From assembly GCA_934654805.1 (NCBI GenBank), contig CAKUGW010000045.1:1-22491 (forward strand): 22,491 nt of DNA, written 5' to 3'. The position numbers and the translations under genes are program-made. The stretch's first letter is position 1. Every line of letters begins with the position of its first letter. Below the pieces are notes generated by a model, which did not search any database, was not told where the DNA came from, and saw nothing but the letters and a program-made list of their open reading frames with translations. Of the stretch, positions 1 to 7,637 are shown in pieces. Origin of the DNA: an uncultured Kiritimatiellota bacterium (lineage in GTDB: Bacteria > Verrucomicrobiota > Kiritimatiellia > RFP12 > UBA1067).

Positions 1-1796
1 ACCCTGACCTCAACGACAACGGGCTGATCGACCAGGGCGAGGTCCTGGACGTGCTGCACGGCGGCAATCTGGAGCACGTGAACCACCAGGCCTTCGCGAC
101 AAAGGCCCGCGCCGACATTCCGGCGGGCTACAAAGACGACCTGTATGCGACGAACCTGCTCGTCAACTGCGTGACGGAGGGCGTTGCGCGCAACCAGGAC
201 TGCCTCTACCTGAGCCAGTCGCTCAAGATTGACGAAACGACGACGCCGTCGACGACGAACTTCTACAGCCAGTCCCTGAAACTGCCGCTCAAGCTGGTGG
301 GCGAAAACTACTCGGCCGTCATCCGCTTCCGCCGCGACCTGTCGTGTCCGGGCGTGCAGACCGTCTTTATTCATCTCGGCTATGATTCGACCGGGAACGG
401 CGTGGGCCTGATGGGGCTGCTCAGCCCGGACGGCATCATCACGCTCAAGGCCGGCGGCAGCACCGACGCGGCGGGCGAGAAAGTCTTGGGCGGGAACACG
501 TGGGTTCCCGATCCGACCGTCACGCCCAACAACACCTACAGCCGGTATCACGACGGCACGTGGGCCGATTTCGGCATCGTTGTGAATGGGCGCAAGGTGC
601 GCTGCTACTGGTCGCCCGAAACGGGGCCGTGCCGGTGGTTCGACGCCGATTTTTCGGACGTCACGCTCGACAAGATGTACAACGACACGTCGTCCGGCAG
701 CCTGCGTCTGGGCGGACACAAGTGGCTCGGCGGCCCGATGACGTGGGAGAACCAGGCGAAGGTCGTCATCGACAAGGGCGGCGCGTTCCGGGGCGCGGTC
801 GCGCTGTTCGGCGTCTGGAACCGCTGCCTCTCGGACAGCGAGCTGGTCGCGGCGCTTGCGAACGGCAGTCCGGCGCTGTTCCGCGTCGGCGTGGAAGGGC
901 GCACGGCGGAGATGTGCGGCGGCGCCGAAACGTCCGGCGCGGTGACGCTCGCTGAAGGTGCCGCGGATCTGCGCACGGCGTCCGCGCAACTCGCGCCGGG
1001 CGGCTCGCTGGAGATTCCGTTTACGGTCCCGGCGCGCAACGCGGGGCTCGGGCAGCTCCTGCGCCTGCGTCTGGCGTCCGGCTCCGCCGCCGGCGAAGCG
1101 TCCTTCTACCTCGACGGCGAACCGCTTCTCGACAAGGGCGTCGGCGTCCAGCCGCGCGCGTGGCGCGACGTATGGGTCGGCGGCGCGGCGCTGACGGAAG
1201 GCGCGCATACGGCGAAGATCGTCAACAGCGGCACGACGACGCTCGCGTGGGATGCCGTCGAGCTCACGGGATCGTTCAACCATCAGCCGGGTCTGCTCAA
1301 CGGCACGGAGAAGTATGTCCCCTACGACAGCGGCAACGGCAAGCGCCAGTACTTCGGCGAACAGGAGGGACGCGCGATTTCCGATGCGTTCGCGGCGGAC
1401 GGCGGCTGGTTCGACTTCCTGCATTCGCCGATGCCGGCCGGCGTGAACTGCGAGACGGTACGTCCGTTCCGCCTGCACTGGACGCTGCCCGCGCGGATGA
1501 AGCGCCGGTATGCGTGGAACTTGCGCCTGGTGCTGGAGAATGCGAAGGCCTCCTGCACGGCGAAGTGGCGCGTCGCGCTGAACGGCGCGGACGTGATGGC
1601 ACCGCGCGCGATCGGCGAGAAGGAGACGATCGCGCTGCCGCTTGCGTCCGCCGCGCTGAACTGGGGCGGCGACAACGTGCTGACGCTGACGACGGATGAC
1701 AAGGGCGAGACGGTGACGAGCGGCATCGTCATCCGCGAAGTCGGCCTCGTGATGGATCAGCCGAAGGCGACGGGCGTCCTCGTGCTGCTGCGCTGA
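1..1796 (+). CDS. Exported LamG-like surface protein, 5'-partial
   Basis: The frame is open from the left edge of the window to a TGA at 1794-1796, so the N-terminus and any signal peptide are missing. The first visible residues read D-L-N-D-N-G-L-I-D-Q-G-E, an EF-hand or dockerin-like calcium loop. Roughly codons 50-270 of the visible part look like a LamG/concanavalin-type jelly roll: alternating beta-strands, a W-A-D-F-G-I-V-V-N-G-R-K core, and a terminal F-G-V-W-N-R-C-L-S-D-S-E-L segment typical of the last LamG strands. The rest resembles carbohydrate-binding or beta-sandwich modules with a Y-L-D-G-E loop. No catalytic motif was recognised. It probably binds polysaccharide or the cell surface. 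The next gene starts 10 bases downstream, which implies an operon with the beta-helix protein and GH127. The fold assignment comes from sequence pattern only. Confidence 0.75.
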   Translation, partial: PDLNDNGLIDQGEVLDVLHGGNLEHVNHQAFATKARADIPAGYKDDLYATNLLVNCVTEGVARNQDCLYLSQSLKIDETTTPSTTNFYSQSLKLPLKLVGENYSAVIRFRRDLSCPGVQTVFIHLGYDSTGNGVGLMGLLSPDGIITLKAGGSTDAAGEKVLGGNTWVPDPTVTPNNTYSRYHDGTWADFGIVVNGRKVRCYWSPETGPCRWFDADFSDVTLDKMYNDTSSGSLRLGGHKWLGGPMTWENQAKVVIDKGGAFRGAVALFGVWNRCLSDSELVAALANGSPALFRVGVEGRTAEMCGGAETSGAVTLAEGAADLRTASAQLAPGGSLEIPFTVPARNAGLGQLLRLRLASGSAAGEASFYLDGEPLLDKGVGVQPRAWRDVWVGGAALTEGAHTAKIVNSGTTTLAWDAVELTGSFNHQPGLLNGTEKYVPYDSGNGKRQYFGEQEGRAISDAFAADGGWFDFLHSPMPAGVNCETVRPFRLHWTLPARMKRRYAWNLRLVLENAKASCTAKWRVALNGADVMAPRAIGEKETIALPLASAALNWGGDNVLTLTTDDKGETVTSGIVIREVGLVMDQPKATGVLVLLR

Positions 1797-1806
1797 AAGG
1801 GATGAC

Positions 1807-3891
1807 ATGTGCGGGCTTCTGGCATTCTCGGTTTTTGCCGCCGTCTGCGGCGGTGCGGCGGATGCGGCGGCGGACGCCCTCGCGCCCGTCTACGTCGAGT
1901 CGGCGTTCCCGGTCGCCACGCGCGCGGCGGAGGCGTCGCGTCTGCGGGAGGCGCTCGTGCGCGCGCGCAGCCGGGCGCAGGACGTGAACCGTCGACTGGA
2001 CGCGGCGTTCGGCGCGCTGCCGGCGGGGTCGCTGGAGCGCGTCCGCGCCGAAAAGCGCCGGCTCCTGCGGGAGCGCGCGTTCGCCTTCGCCGAGGCGGCA
2101 CTGGCGCGCGGTGACGCGACGGGGCTCGGATTCGCCGAGCAGTCGGTGGCGGATGCGGCGACGGTCAACGGCATGCTGGAGGACGAGCTCGCCGACTGGG
2201 CCGTCGCGCCGCGTCCGGCGAACGACCCGGTCGTCCTGAACGTGCGCGACTACGGCGCGAAGGGCGACGGGGTGGCGGACGACGCGCCCGCGTTCGCGCG
2301 GGCCTGCGCGGCGGTGCGCGCGCTCGGCGGGCGTCCGAGCGTCCTGCGCGTGCCGGCGGGCACGTATCGCCTCGCGAGCGTCCAGCACGCGCAGCAGCGG
2401 CACGTCTGCACGCTGCGCGGACTCTACGACGACAATCCGTGGACGCTCAAGGCGTTCGGGCTCTTCGACAATCTCGCGAACTGCCTGATCGAAGGCGACG
2501 GGCCGACGAACACGTTTCTCCGCGCCGGCTTCCACGGCCAGCAGGTCGCGCTCGTCAACTGCCGCAACACGCGGTTCAGGGGCTTCGAGCTGTCGATGGA
2601 GCGCGTGCCGTTCCTCGAGGGCGAGATCGAGAGCTGGGACGCGGCGGCGCAGGCCTGCGTCGTCCGCCTCGACGCGGGCACGCTGCGGCCGGACGACCCG
2701 AGCTGGACGCCGACCGACGACGAGCGCACGTTCGGCTACGAGAGCTTCGGCGCCGAATACGGCAAGGACGGGCTGCTCATGCGCGACGCGGCCGTGCTGC
2801 GGTGGGACCGGAAGACCTTCGCGGACCTCGGCGACGGCCGCTGGCGGATTCCGTTCGACGACCGCGTCTACCCGTCGCACGTCCGCAGCGTGAAGCCGGG
2901 CGGCAAGCTCGTGCTGCCCAACCGCACGAACGCCTACGGCGCGTTCGTGATGAAGTTCTGCACGGGCTGCACGGCGGAGGACGTGTGGGTGCGGACGAGC
3001 CGGTCGTCGGCGTTCTGGTCGCTGCGGTCGGACCGCGCGACGTTCTTCCGCTGCCGCGTCTTCCCGTTGCCGGGGCGGTCGCTGTCGAGCAACGCCGACG
3101 GCTGCTTCGTCGATCCTGGCGCGTTCGTCTGGCAGTGCCGCTTCGAGAACGTGTGCGACGACGGGCTCAACGCGAAGTCGTACGCGAGCTGGACGCTGCC
3201 GGGGCACGCGCCGGTCGAGGTCGCGCGCGCCGACCTGGGCGCGAACAAGGGCGGCGAAGTCGCGACGTTCTTCGACCCCTACACGGCGCAGTATCTCGCG
3301 AACCGGACGTTCGCGCATGATGACGCGCCGGTTCGGACGGCGAGCAACGGCTGGCGGCGCGTGTCGCGCTTCACGCGCGCGGTGGACGGCCTGCGTCTCG
3401 GCGACAGCTGGATCTTCGAGACGCGCCAGCGCGGCATCGGCACGTATGTCGGCGCGTGCGCGTTCCGGAACGTGCGGCTCGCCGGGTGCGTCATCCAGAC
3501 GCCGTGCACGCTGGTCGAGGACGTGACGTTCGAGAACGTGCAGGACACGGGCGTCCGGCTCGGTTCGCTCGGCGACTTCCGCGAGGGGCCGCCGCCCTAC
3601 GACGTGCTCGTGCGCAACGTCCGGATCGACGGGTGCAAGACGGGTGTCGCCGCGTGGCTTCGGATGTGCGACCGCGCGAAGACCAAGTGGTTCGACGTCG
3701 CCTGCGCGCCGATCCGGGGGCTCGACCTCGTCGGGGTCTCCGTCGCGCACGCGACGCGCGCGGCCTACGACTTCAGCAACGCGGGCGACGTCCGGCTCGT
3801 GGACTGCACATCAGACGGACGTGAAGTGGACGCGGCGGACGTGAAGACGGCGCGCGTCGAGAATCTGAAAATCGAGAACACGAGAGAGTAA
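1807..3891 (+). CDS. Secreted right-handed beta-helix protein (pectate lyase superfamily)
   Basis: This 694-residue protein starts at the ATG at 1807; AAAGGGA at 1796-1802 is the ribosome binding site, and the ATG at 1802 is out of frame. Residues 1-20 are a signal peptide (hydrophobic L-L-A-F-S-V-F-A-A-V-C, small residues at the cleavage site). An Arg/Ala-rich helical segment follows (about 25-135). Near residue 143 comes N-V-R-D-Y-G-A-K-G-D-G-V-A-D-D, the signature opening of the Pectate_lyase_3 / GH28-like beta-helix. Many later short segments of the type V-x-N-V-x-x-x-G-C-x fit solenoid rungs. It probably acts outside the cytoplasm on pectin backbone or side chains. I cannot tell a lyase from a hydrolase because no catalytic residues were confidently located. 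It lies between the LamG protein and GH127 in one tight operon. Confidence 0.85.
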   Translation: MCGLLAFSVFAAVCGGAADAAADALAPVYVESAFPVATRAAEASRLREALVRARSRAQDVNRRLDAAFGALPAGSLERVRAEKRRLLRERAFAFAEAALARGDATGLGFAEQSVADAATVNGMLEDELADWAVAPRPANDPVVLNVRDYGAKGDGVADDAPAFARACAAVRALGGRPSVLRVPAGTYRLASVQHAQQRHVCTLRGLYDDNPWTLKAFGLFDNLANCLIEGDGPTNTFLRAGFHGQQVALVNCRNTRFRGFELSMERVPFLEGEIESWDAAAQACVVRLDAGTLRPDDPSWTPTDDERTFGYESFGAEYGKDGLLMRDAAVLRWDRKTFADLGDGRWRIPFDDRVYPSHVRSVKPGGKLVLPNRTNAYGAFVMKFCTGCTAEDVWVRTSRSSAFWSLRSDRATFFRCRVFPLPGRSLSSNADGCFVDPGAFVWQCRFENVCDDGLNAKSYASWTLPGHAPVEVARADLGANKGGEVATFFDPYTAQYLANRTFAHDDAPVRTASNGWRRVSRFTRAVDGLRLGDSWIFETRQRGIGTYVGACAFRNVRLAGCVIQTPCTLVEDVTFENVQDTGVRLGSLGDFREGPPPYDVLVRNVRIDGCKTGVAAWLRMCDRAKTKWFDVACAPIRGLDLVGVSVAHATRAAYDFSNAGDVRLVDCTSDGREVDAADVKTARVENLKIENTRE

Positions 3892-3906
3892 GAGGAGCAA
3901 GACGAA

Positions 3907-5820
3907 ATGAACAGACTGGGAACCCTGCTGCTGGCGGGCGCCTGCGCGGCGCAGGCCGTCGCCGAAGACGCGATGAGGACGCCGAACCTGAAGGACACGC
4001 GGCTGGAGGGGCCGCTTGCCGTGAAGGCCGACCGGCTCTTCCGCAACCGCATCGCGGATCCGCTGATGCGCGAGACGATCTTCGAGGAGGCGCGACGCGC
4101 GCTTGTCCTGCGCGACGACGACGAGGACAACGGCGGCGCGAAGGGCAACTGGCGCGGCGAGTTCTGGGGCAAGTCGATGCTCTGCGCCGCGCGCGTCGCC
4201 GACTACCTGGACGACGCCGCGCTGAAGGCGTGGATCCCCGTCGAATGCGCGCGCCTCGCCGCGACGGCCGACGCCGACGGCTACATCGGCAGCTATTCGT
4301 CCGCGACGAACTGCGTCCTCACGGGTGCGGATCTCGACCGGGACGAATGCAACACGAACTGGAACCTCTGGGGCCGCAAGTACACGATCTGGGCACTGCT
4401 GGAGGCGTACCGCGTCACGGGCGACGCGACGGCGCGCGCGACCGCCGTCGCCCAGGCGCGGCACTTCATCGCGACCGTGGACAGGCTGGCGGAACGCGGC
4501 GTCGGGCTCGCGGACACGGGCTGCCACTGGCTGAACGGCATCCCGACGATGAGCGTCCTGAAGCCGATGCTGCTCCTCTACCGCGAGACGAAGGAGCCGG
4601 CGTTCCTCGCGTTCGCGAACCGGATCGTCGCGCAGTGGGATCGCGCCGACGACCGCCCGCCGAACTTCCTGCGCAACGCCGGGAACGGGCGGCCCTACCA
4701 TGAATGGTACTGCCGTCCCGACTTCTGGGCGAAGACCTACGAGTCGCTCAGCTGCCTGGACGGGCTCGTCGAGCATTGGCGCGCCACCGGGTCGCGGCGC
4801 TCGCTGGACGCGGCGATCGCCGTGCGCGACGAGCTTGCGGCGCACGAGGGCAACCAGATCGGCGGACTCGGCATCTGCGACAAGCTCATCGGTGCGGAGA
4901 CGTTCACCTATGCCGCGACCGAGGTGTGCGACGTCATCCACTGGATCCGCCTCAACCTCGACCTCTTCCTGACGACGGGCGACAAGCGCTTCCTCGACGA
5001 TGCGGAGACTTCCTATTTCAACGCCTTCCTCGCCGGCATCGACCGGAGTGGAAGCTGGGGCCCGCTCTTCGTGCGCGACTTCGCGCGGCACACCGTCAGC
5101 AAGGGGCAGTGCGGCTACGCCTACCACCACTGTTGCATCGACAACGCGCCGCGCACGTTCCTCGACATGGCTTCGTGCGCCGTCACGTGCGACACAGCGG
5201 GGACGTTCCACGTCAACTTCTATCAGGATGCCACGGTCACGCTGGACGGCGTGACGTTCGAGATCCGCGGCGACTACCCTGCGCACGGCACGGTGCGCGT
5301 CGCGGTGGCGGGTGACGCGCGCGTCGCGTTCCGCCGTCCGGCGTGGTGCCGCGACCTCATCGTTTCGGAGGCGCGCGCGGACGGGAAGGCGGTCTACACG
5401 CTGACGTTCGACATGAATCCGCGCGTCGTGTCGCGGCAGGCCGTGCCGAGCCCCGACACGCCGGACGGCTTCTTCCTGCGCAAGTGGGGCGTCTGGCGCT
5501 ACACGTTCGCGAACGGCGAAGACCTGAAGGCGCACCTGCCGGACGCGCCGTATGCGACCGTCCAGTACGGGCCGCTCGTGCTGGCGAAGGCCGCGCGGCT
5601 GGGGGCGTCGCGCGCGGAGCTGTGGCGGACGGACACGGTAAACGGGCAGGGGTATTCGGTCAAGCTGACGCCGCTGGCGGCGGAGGGCGTCTACGCGCCG
5701 TTCGCGGTCGAGCTGTCCAAGCCGGGCGCGCCGACGGTCCGCGCGAAGGCGTGCGCCTACGAGTCGGCGGGTGACGACCCGACGGGCAACCGCTACTTCG
5801 CGTTCTCAATTCGATTCTGA
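3907..5820 (+). CDS. GH127/DUF1680 family beta-L-arabinofuranosidase-like hydrolase
   Basis: This 637-residue exported protein has a strong ribosome binding site (AGAGGAG at 3891-3897) and a signal peptide ending near A-Q-A-V-A-E. The alpha/alpha-barrel of the DUF1680/GH127 family occupies about residues 30-440, with Y-T-I-W-A-L-L-E-A-Y, W-L-N-G and Y-H-E-W-Y segments, followed by beta-sandwich domains. In characterised GH127 enzymes a Glu and three Cys hold zinc, and one Cys is the nucleophile. Here E339 and C341 (T-E-V-C) and the pair C409-C410 (H-H-C-C) match that spacing closely, so the active site looks intact. It probably removes beta-L-arabinofuranose or a related residue from plant glycans. 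The start is 15 bases after the beta-helix gene, consistent with co-transcription. The substrate is inferred, since DUF1680 includes several activities. Confidence 0.9.
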   Translation: MNRLGTLLLAGACAAQAVAEDAMRTPNLKDTRLEGPLAVKADRLFRNRIADPLMRETIFEEARRALVLRDDDEDNGGAKGNWRGEFWGKSMLCAARVADYLDDAALKAWIPVECARLAATADADGYIGSYSSATNCVLTGADLDRDECNTNWNLWGRKYTIWALLEAYRVTGDATARATAVAQARHFIATVDRLAERGVGLADTGCHWLNGIPTMSVLKPMLLLYRETKEPAFLAFANRIVAQWDRADDRPPNFLRNAGNGRPYHEWYCRPDFWAKTYESLSCLDGLVEHWRATGSRRSLDAAIAVRDELAAHEGNQIGGLGICDKLIGAETFTYAATEVCDVIHWIRLNLDLFLTTGDKRFLDDAETSYFNAFLAGIDRSGSWGPLFVRDFARHTVSKGQCGYAYHHCCIDNAPRTFLDMASCAVTCDTAGTFHVNFYQDATVTLDGVTFEIRGDYPAHGTVRVAVAGDARVAFRRPAWCRDLIVSEARADGKAVYTLTFDMNPRVVSRQAVPSPDTPDGFFLRKWGVWRYTFANGEDLKAHLPDAPYATVQYGPLVLAKAARLGASRAELWRTDTVNGQGYSVKLTPLAAEGVYAPFAVELSKPGAPTVRAKACAYESAGDDPTGNRYFAFSIRF

Positions 5821-5823
5821 GCC

Positions 5824-5916
5824 ATGCGGAAGATCAGGAGCGGCCTGTTCGGCCGGATCGTCCTGGCCATTCTCGGCTTTACGCCGGAGCCGGCTCCGGT
5901 CGCGAGGGCGTCCTGA
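5824..5916 (+). CDS. Possible 30-residue membrane or signal-type peptide
   Basis: A short frame begins with ATG three bases after the GH127 stop and ends with TGA at 5914-5916. It encodes a basic start (M-R-K-I-R), a hydrophobic stretch (G-L-F-G-R-I-V-L-A-I-L-G-F) and a Pro/Ala tail. It could be a small membrane peptide or the leftover 5' end of an exported protein gene. No good ribosome binding site is visible, and part of it coincides with a 16-base palindrome. It is weakly supported. Confidence 0.2.
   Translation: MRKIRSGLFGRIVLAILGFTPEPAPVARAS
5884..5899. repeat. 16-base perfect palindrome after the GH127 gene
   Basis: CCGGAGCCGGCTCCGG is its own reverse complement. It lies 64 bases after the GH127 stop codon. 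No T-run follows on the plus strand, so it is not a standard intrinsic terminator. It may be one of the short palindromic repeats found elsewhere in the window. Confidence 0.5.
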
Positions 5917-5949
5917 TGCGAAAGCCATTCACTATCATAGCGGAATTAA

Positions 5950-6105
5950 TGGAAGTTCAATGACATCTCTCTCCTTGCCGACCTCATGGGGCATGAGAGC
6001 ATCGAAACGACACGCATCTACCTTCGCCGCACCCCCGTTCGGCGGGGCCTGTCCCCAGTCTGTGTGCTCAGAATTGGTGTAAAAGCCGAAGTTTTGCGCG
6101 GATAG
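5950..6105 (+). pseudogene. Remnant of a tyrosine recombinase (phage-type integrase) C-terminus
   Basis: An open stretch between TAA at 5947 and TAG at 6103 reads D-I-S-L-L-A-D-L-M-G-H-E-S-I-E-T-T-R-I-Y-L-R-R-T near its start. This is the hallmark C-terminal box of tyrosine recombinases: L-G-H-x-S-I-x-T-T followed by the nucleophile Tyr in R-I-Y. The upstream catalytic domain with the Arg and His boxes is absent, and the residues after R-R-T do not resemble the usual tail. No start codon serves it. It is therefore a 3' fragment left by an excised or decayed mobile element. About 350 bases (5821-6176) lie between functional genes here. They hold this fragment, a palindrome and a short frame, and nothing else that I recognise. 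Confidence 0.75.
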
Positions 6106-6176
6106 CAAAAGTCAGTGAAAGGAATCGCCAAGACGCTGCGGGCGCTCCCGCGCCGACCTCCCGCCCGAGGGGCAGG

Positions 6177-7364
6177 TCACGTCGCGCGTGACGAATGCTG
6201 GGCGCGATAGGCGCGCATCGTGAGGCCGAAGCGGCGCTTGAACAGCGTCTTCAGGTAGGCGAGGTCGGCATAGCCGCAGGCGGTCGAGACGAGCTTGATC
6301 GGACGGTTCGTGGTCGCGAGCAGCTTCTTCACGGCGTCGAGGCGGCAGCGGATGATCGTCTCGTTGATCGTCTCGCCGCTGAACTGCTGGAAGCGCAGGT
6401 CCGCGAGCCGTCGCGACACGCCGAGATGGGTGGCGACGTCGCGGGCGGAGATGCCGCGCGTCGCGTTCTGCGCGATGAACCGGTTGGCCCGTGCGAGAAG
6501 GTGCGCCGCCGGAGCCGTCGCGGTCGCCGATTCGCGCTCGACAAGCTCCTTCGGGTGCGCGTGGAACGCCACGGCGGACGTTGCGGGGCGTCCGTTCATC
6601 AGCCGTTCGAGTTCGCGCGCGGCGACGAAGCCGAGCTTCTCGTGATCGGGGCGGATGCTGGTCAGCGGCGGCACGGTCGATTCGTCCAGCAGCTCGTCGT
6701 TGTCCACGCCGATGACGGCGAGCTGGCTCGGCACGGCGATCTTCGCCTCGTTCGCCATTTCGAGGACCTGCGTCGCGCGCGTGTCCCACGCGGCCATGAC
6801 GGCCGCCGGCTTCGGAAGGGCCTCCAGCCAGCGGCGGAGCGCGGCGAGGTCTTGCGATGACCCAGCGGACGGGCCGGGCGAGGCGAATGTCTGGAGGCTG
6901 AGTCCGTTTCCGGCGAGTTCGTCGCGGAAGCCCTCGTGCCGCGCCAGGCTCCAATACTGCCGCGAAAGGGTCGGCACGAAGCCGTAGGAGCAGCGGCGGC
7001 CGGAGGAGAGGAGGTAGCGTGCACCCATGTGCCCGATCTCGCCGTCGTCGTTGCGGATGTAGGCGATGCCCGTCGGGCGCGTGGACAGGATCGGCCCGGC
7101 GTCGCCGATGAAGGCGATGGGCAGGGATGAGGCCTTCAGCATCTCGGCCGTCGCGTCTGGCCCCGGCTCGCTCATGATGACGCCGTCGTAGCCTTCGTCC
7201 GCGAGGGCGCGGAAGTTTTCGGGCGTCAGCTCGTTCGGCATCTGGAAGAGCCGCGTATGCCAGTGCGGCCGCTGCCGCGTGAACAGCAGGATGCCGGAGA
7301 GGATGTCGCGTCCGGCGGTTCCGGAGAGCCGGAGAACGATGATGACGTTGCGTTTTCTTTTCAT
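6177..7364 (-). CDS. XylR-like AraC-family transcriptional regulator
   Basis: This protein has 395 residues from the ATG at 7364 (M-K-R-K-R-N-V). An ATG five codons upstream (7379) is possible, and neither has a clear ribosome binding site. About residues 5-270 form a LacI/periplasmic-binding-type ligand domain, with G-I-L-L-F-T-R-Q-R-P-H-W, G-Y-D-G-V-I-M and V-I-G-V-D-N-D-E-L segments, the last diagnostic of the XylR branch. About residues 285-390 are an AraC double helix-turn-helix, including I-S-A-R-D-V-A-T-H-L-G-V-S-R-R and A-C-G-Y-A-D-L-A-Y-L-K-T-L-F-K-R-R-F-G. Members bind a sugar in the cytoplasm and activate catabolic genes. It diverges from the GH78 gene and sits beside the GH127 operon, so rhamnose- or arabinose-derived sugars are likely inducers. 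The ligand is inferred. Confidence 0.92.
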   Translation of the reverse strand: MKRKRNVIIVLRLSGTAGRDILSGILLFTRQRPHWHTRLFQMPNELTPENFRALADEGYDGVIMSEPGPDATAEMLKASSLPIAFIGDAGPILSTRPTGIAYIRNDDGEIGHMGARYLLSSGRRCSYGFVPTLSRQYWSLARHEGFRDELAGNGLSLQTFASPGPSAGSSQDLAALRRWLEALPKPAAVMAAWDTRATQVLEMANEAKIAVPSQLAVIGVDNDELLDESTVPPLTSIRPDHEKLGFVAARELERLMNGRPATSAVAFHAHPKELVERESATATAPAAHLLARANRFIAQNATRGISARDVATHLGVSRRLADLRFQQFSGETINETIIRCRLDAVKKLLATTNRPIKLVSTACGYADLAYLKTLFKRRFGLTMRAYRAQHSSRAT

Positions 7365-7398
7365 GGCCTGACCACGCATGATAGCATTTTGGTTGCCT

Positions 7399-7408
7399 GA
7401 AAATCAAC
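7399..7408 (-). promoter_or_regulatory. Candidate operator half in front of the regulator gene
   Basis: On the minus strand this reads GTTGATTTTC, and the same ten bases recur on the plus strand at 7551-7560 before the GH78 gene. It lies inside a small inverted repeat (GGTTG at 7391-7395 and CAACC at 7405-7409). A shared motif facing both divergent genes suggests a binding site for the XylR-like regulator, which is inference. Confidence 0.35.
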
Positions 7409-7418
7409 CTTGATCGGA

Positions 7419-7460
7419 TAAAAAGCGACCCCATTGGCGGGGTTCGAGTGGTGGGGTCGC
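7419..7460 (-). terminator. Intrinsic terminator-like hairpin between divergent genes
   Basis: Read on the minus strand, GCGACCCCA (7460-7452) pairs perfectly with TGGGGTCGC (7433-7425), and TTTTTAT follows (7424-7418). This is the layout of a rho-independent terminator. No minus-strand gene lies just upstream, so it may block readthrough from the GH78 promoter region into the regulator gene, or act as an attenuator in the regulator's own leader. Confidence 0.55.
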
Positions 7461-7550
7461 GGGGCCTTGTTTTATTGCGAGAAACGGCCCTTTAAAAGTC
7501 CGTTGCTCAATAGTCAACTTTTTTGTTGCTAAATCGTATCCCCCCATTTC

Positions 7551-7581
7551 GTTGATTTTCGCAAGGGGCTTTTGCTAAAAT
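7551..7581 (+). promoter_or_regulatory. Candidate promoter and operator of the GH78 gene
   Basis: TTGATT at 7552-7557 and TAAAAT at 7576-7581 are separated by 18 bases, a plausible sigma-70-type pair. The -35 element lies inside the ten-base motif GTTGATTTTC (7551-7560) that is also found, inverted, before the regulator gene. The transcript would start near 7588, leaving about a 50-base leader before the chosen ATG. Confidence 0.45.
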
Positions 7582-7637
7582 GCCGCCCGTTGCTGCGGAT
7601 TGGGTCAAGTCGCGGCGTCCAGAAAGGAATCATCTGC

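Noticed and set aside
1729..3750. Long minus-strand open frame (673 codons) opposite the beta-helix gene
   Set aside because: It is extremely rich in Arg, Ala, Val and Glu in the pattern of an antisense shadow of GC-rich coding DNA. The plus strand has a signal peptide and a recognised fold.
3811..5535. Minus-strand frame (574 codons) opposite GH127
   Set aside because: Same shadow composition, and the plus strand carries the conserved zinc-binding residues.
6112..7434. Second minus-strand frame of 440 codons overlapping the regulator
   Set aside because: It is an Arg/Pro-rich shadow in another frame. The regulator frame has complete sensor and helix-turn-helix domains.
7425..7460. Possible tRNA 3' end because of GGTTCGA
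   Set aside because: The T-arm does not pair and no cloverleaf can be drawn. The hairpin followed by T5 on the minus strand explains the sequence as a terminator.
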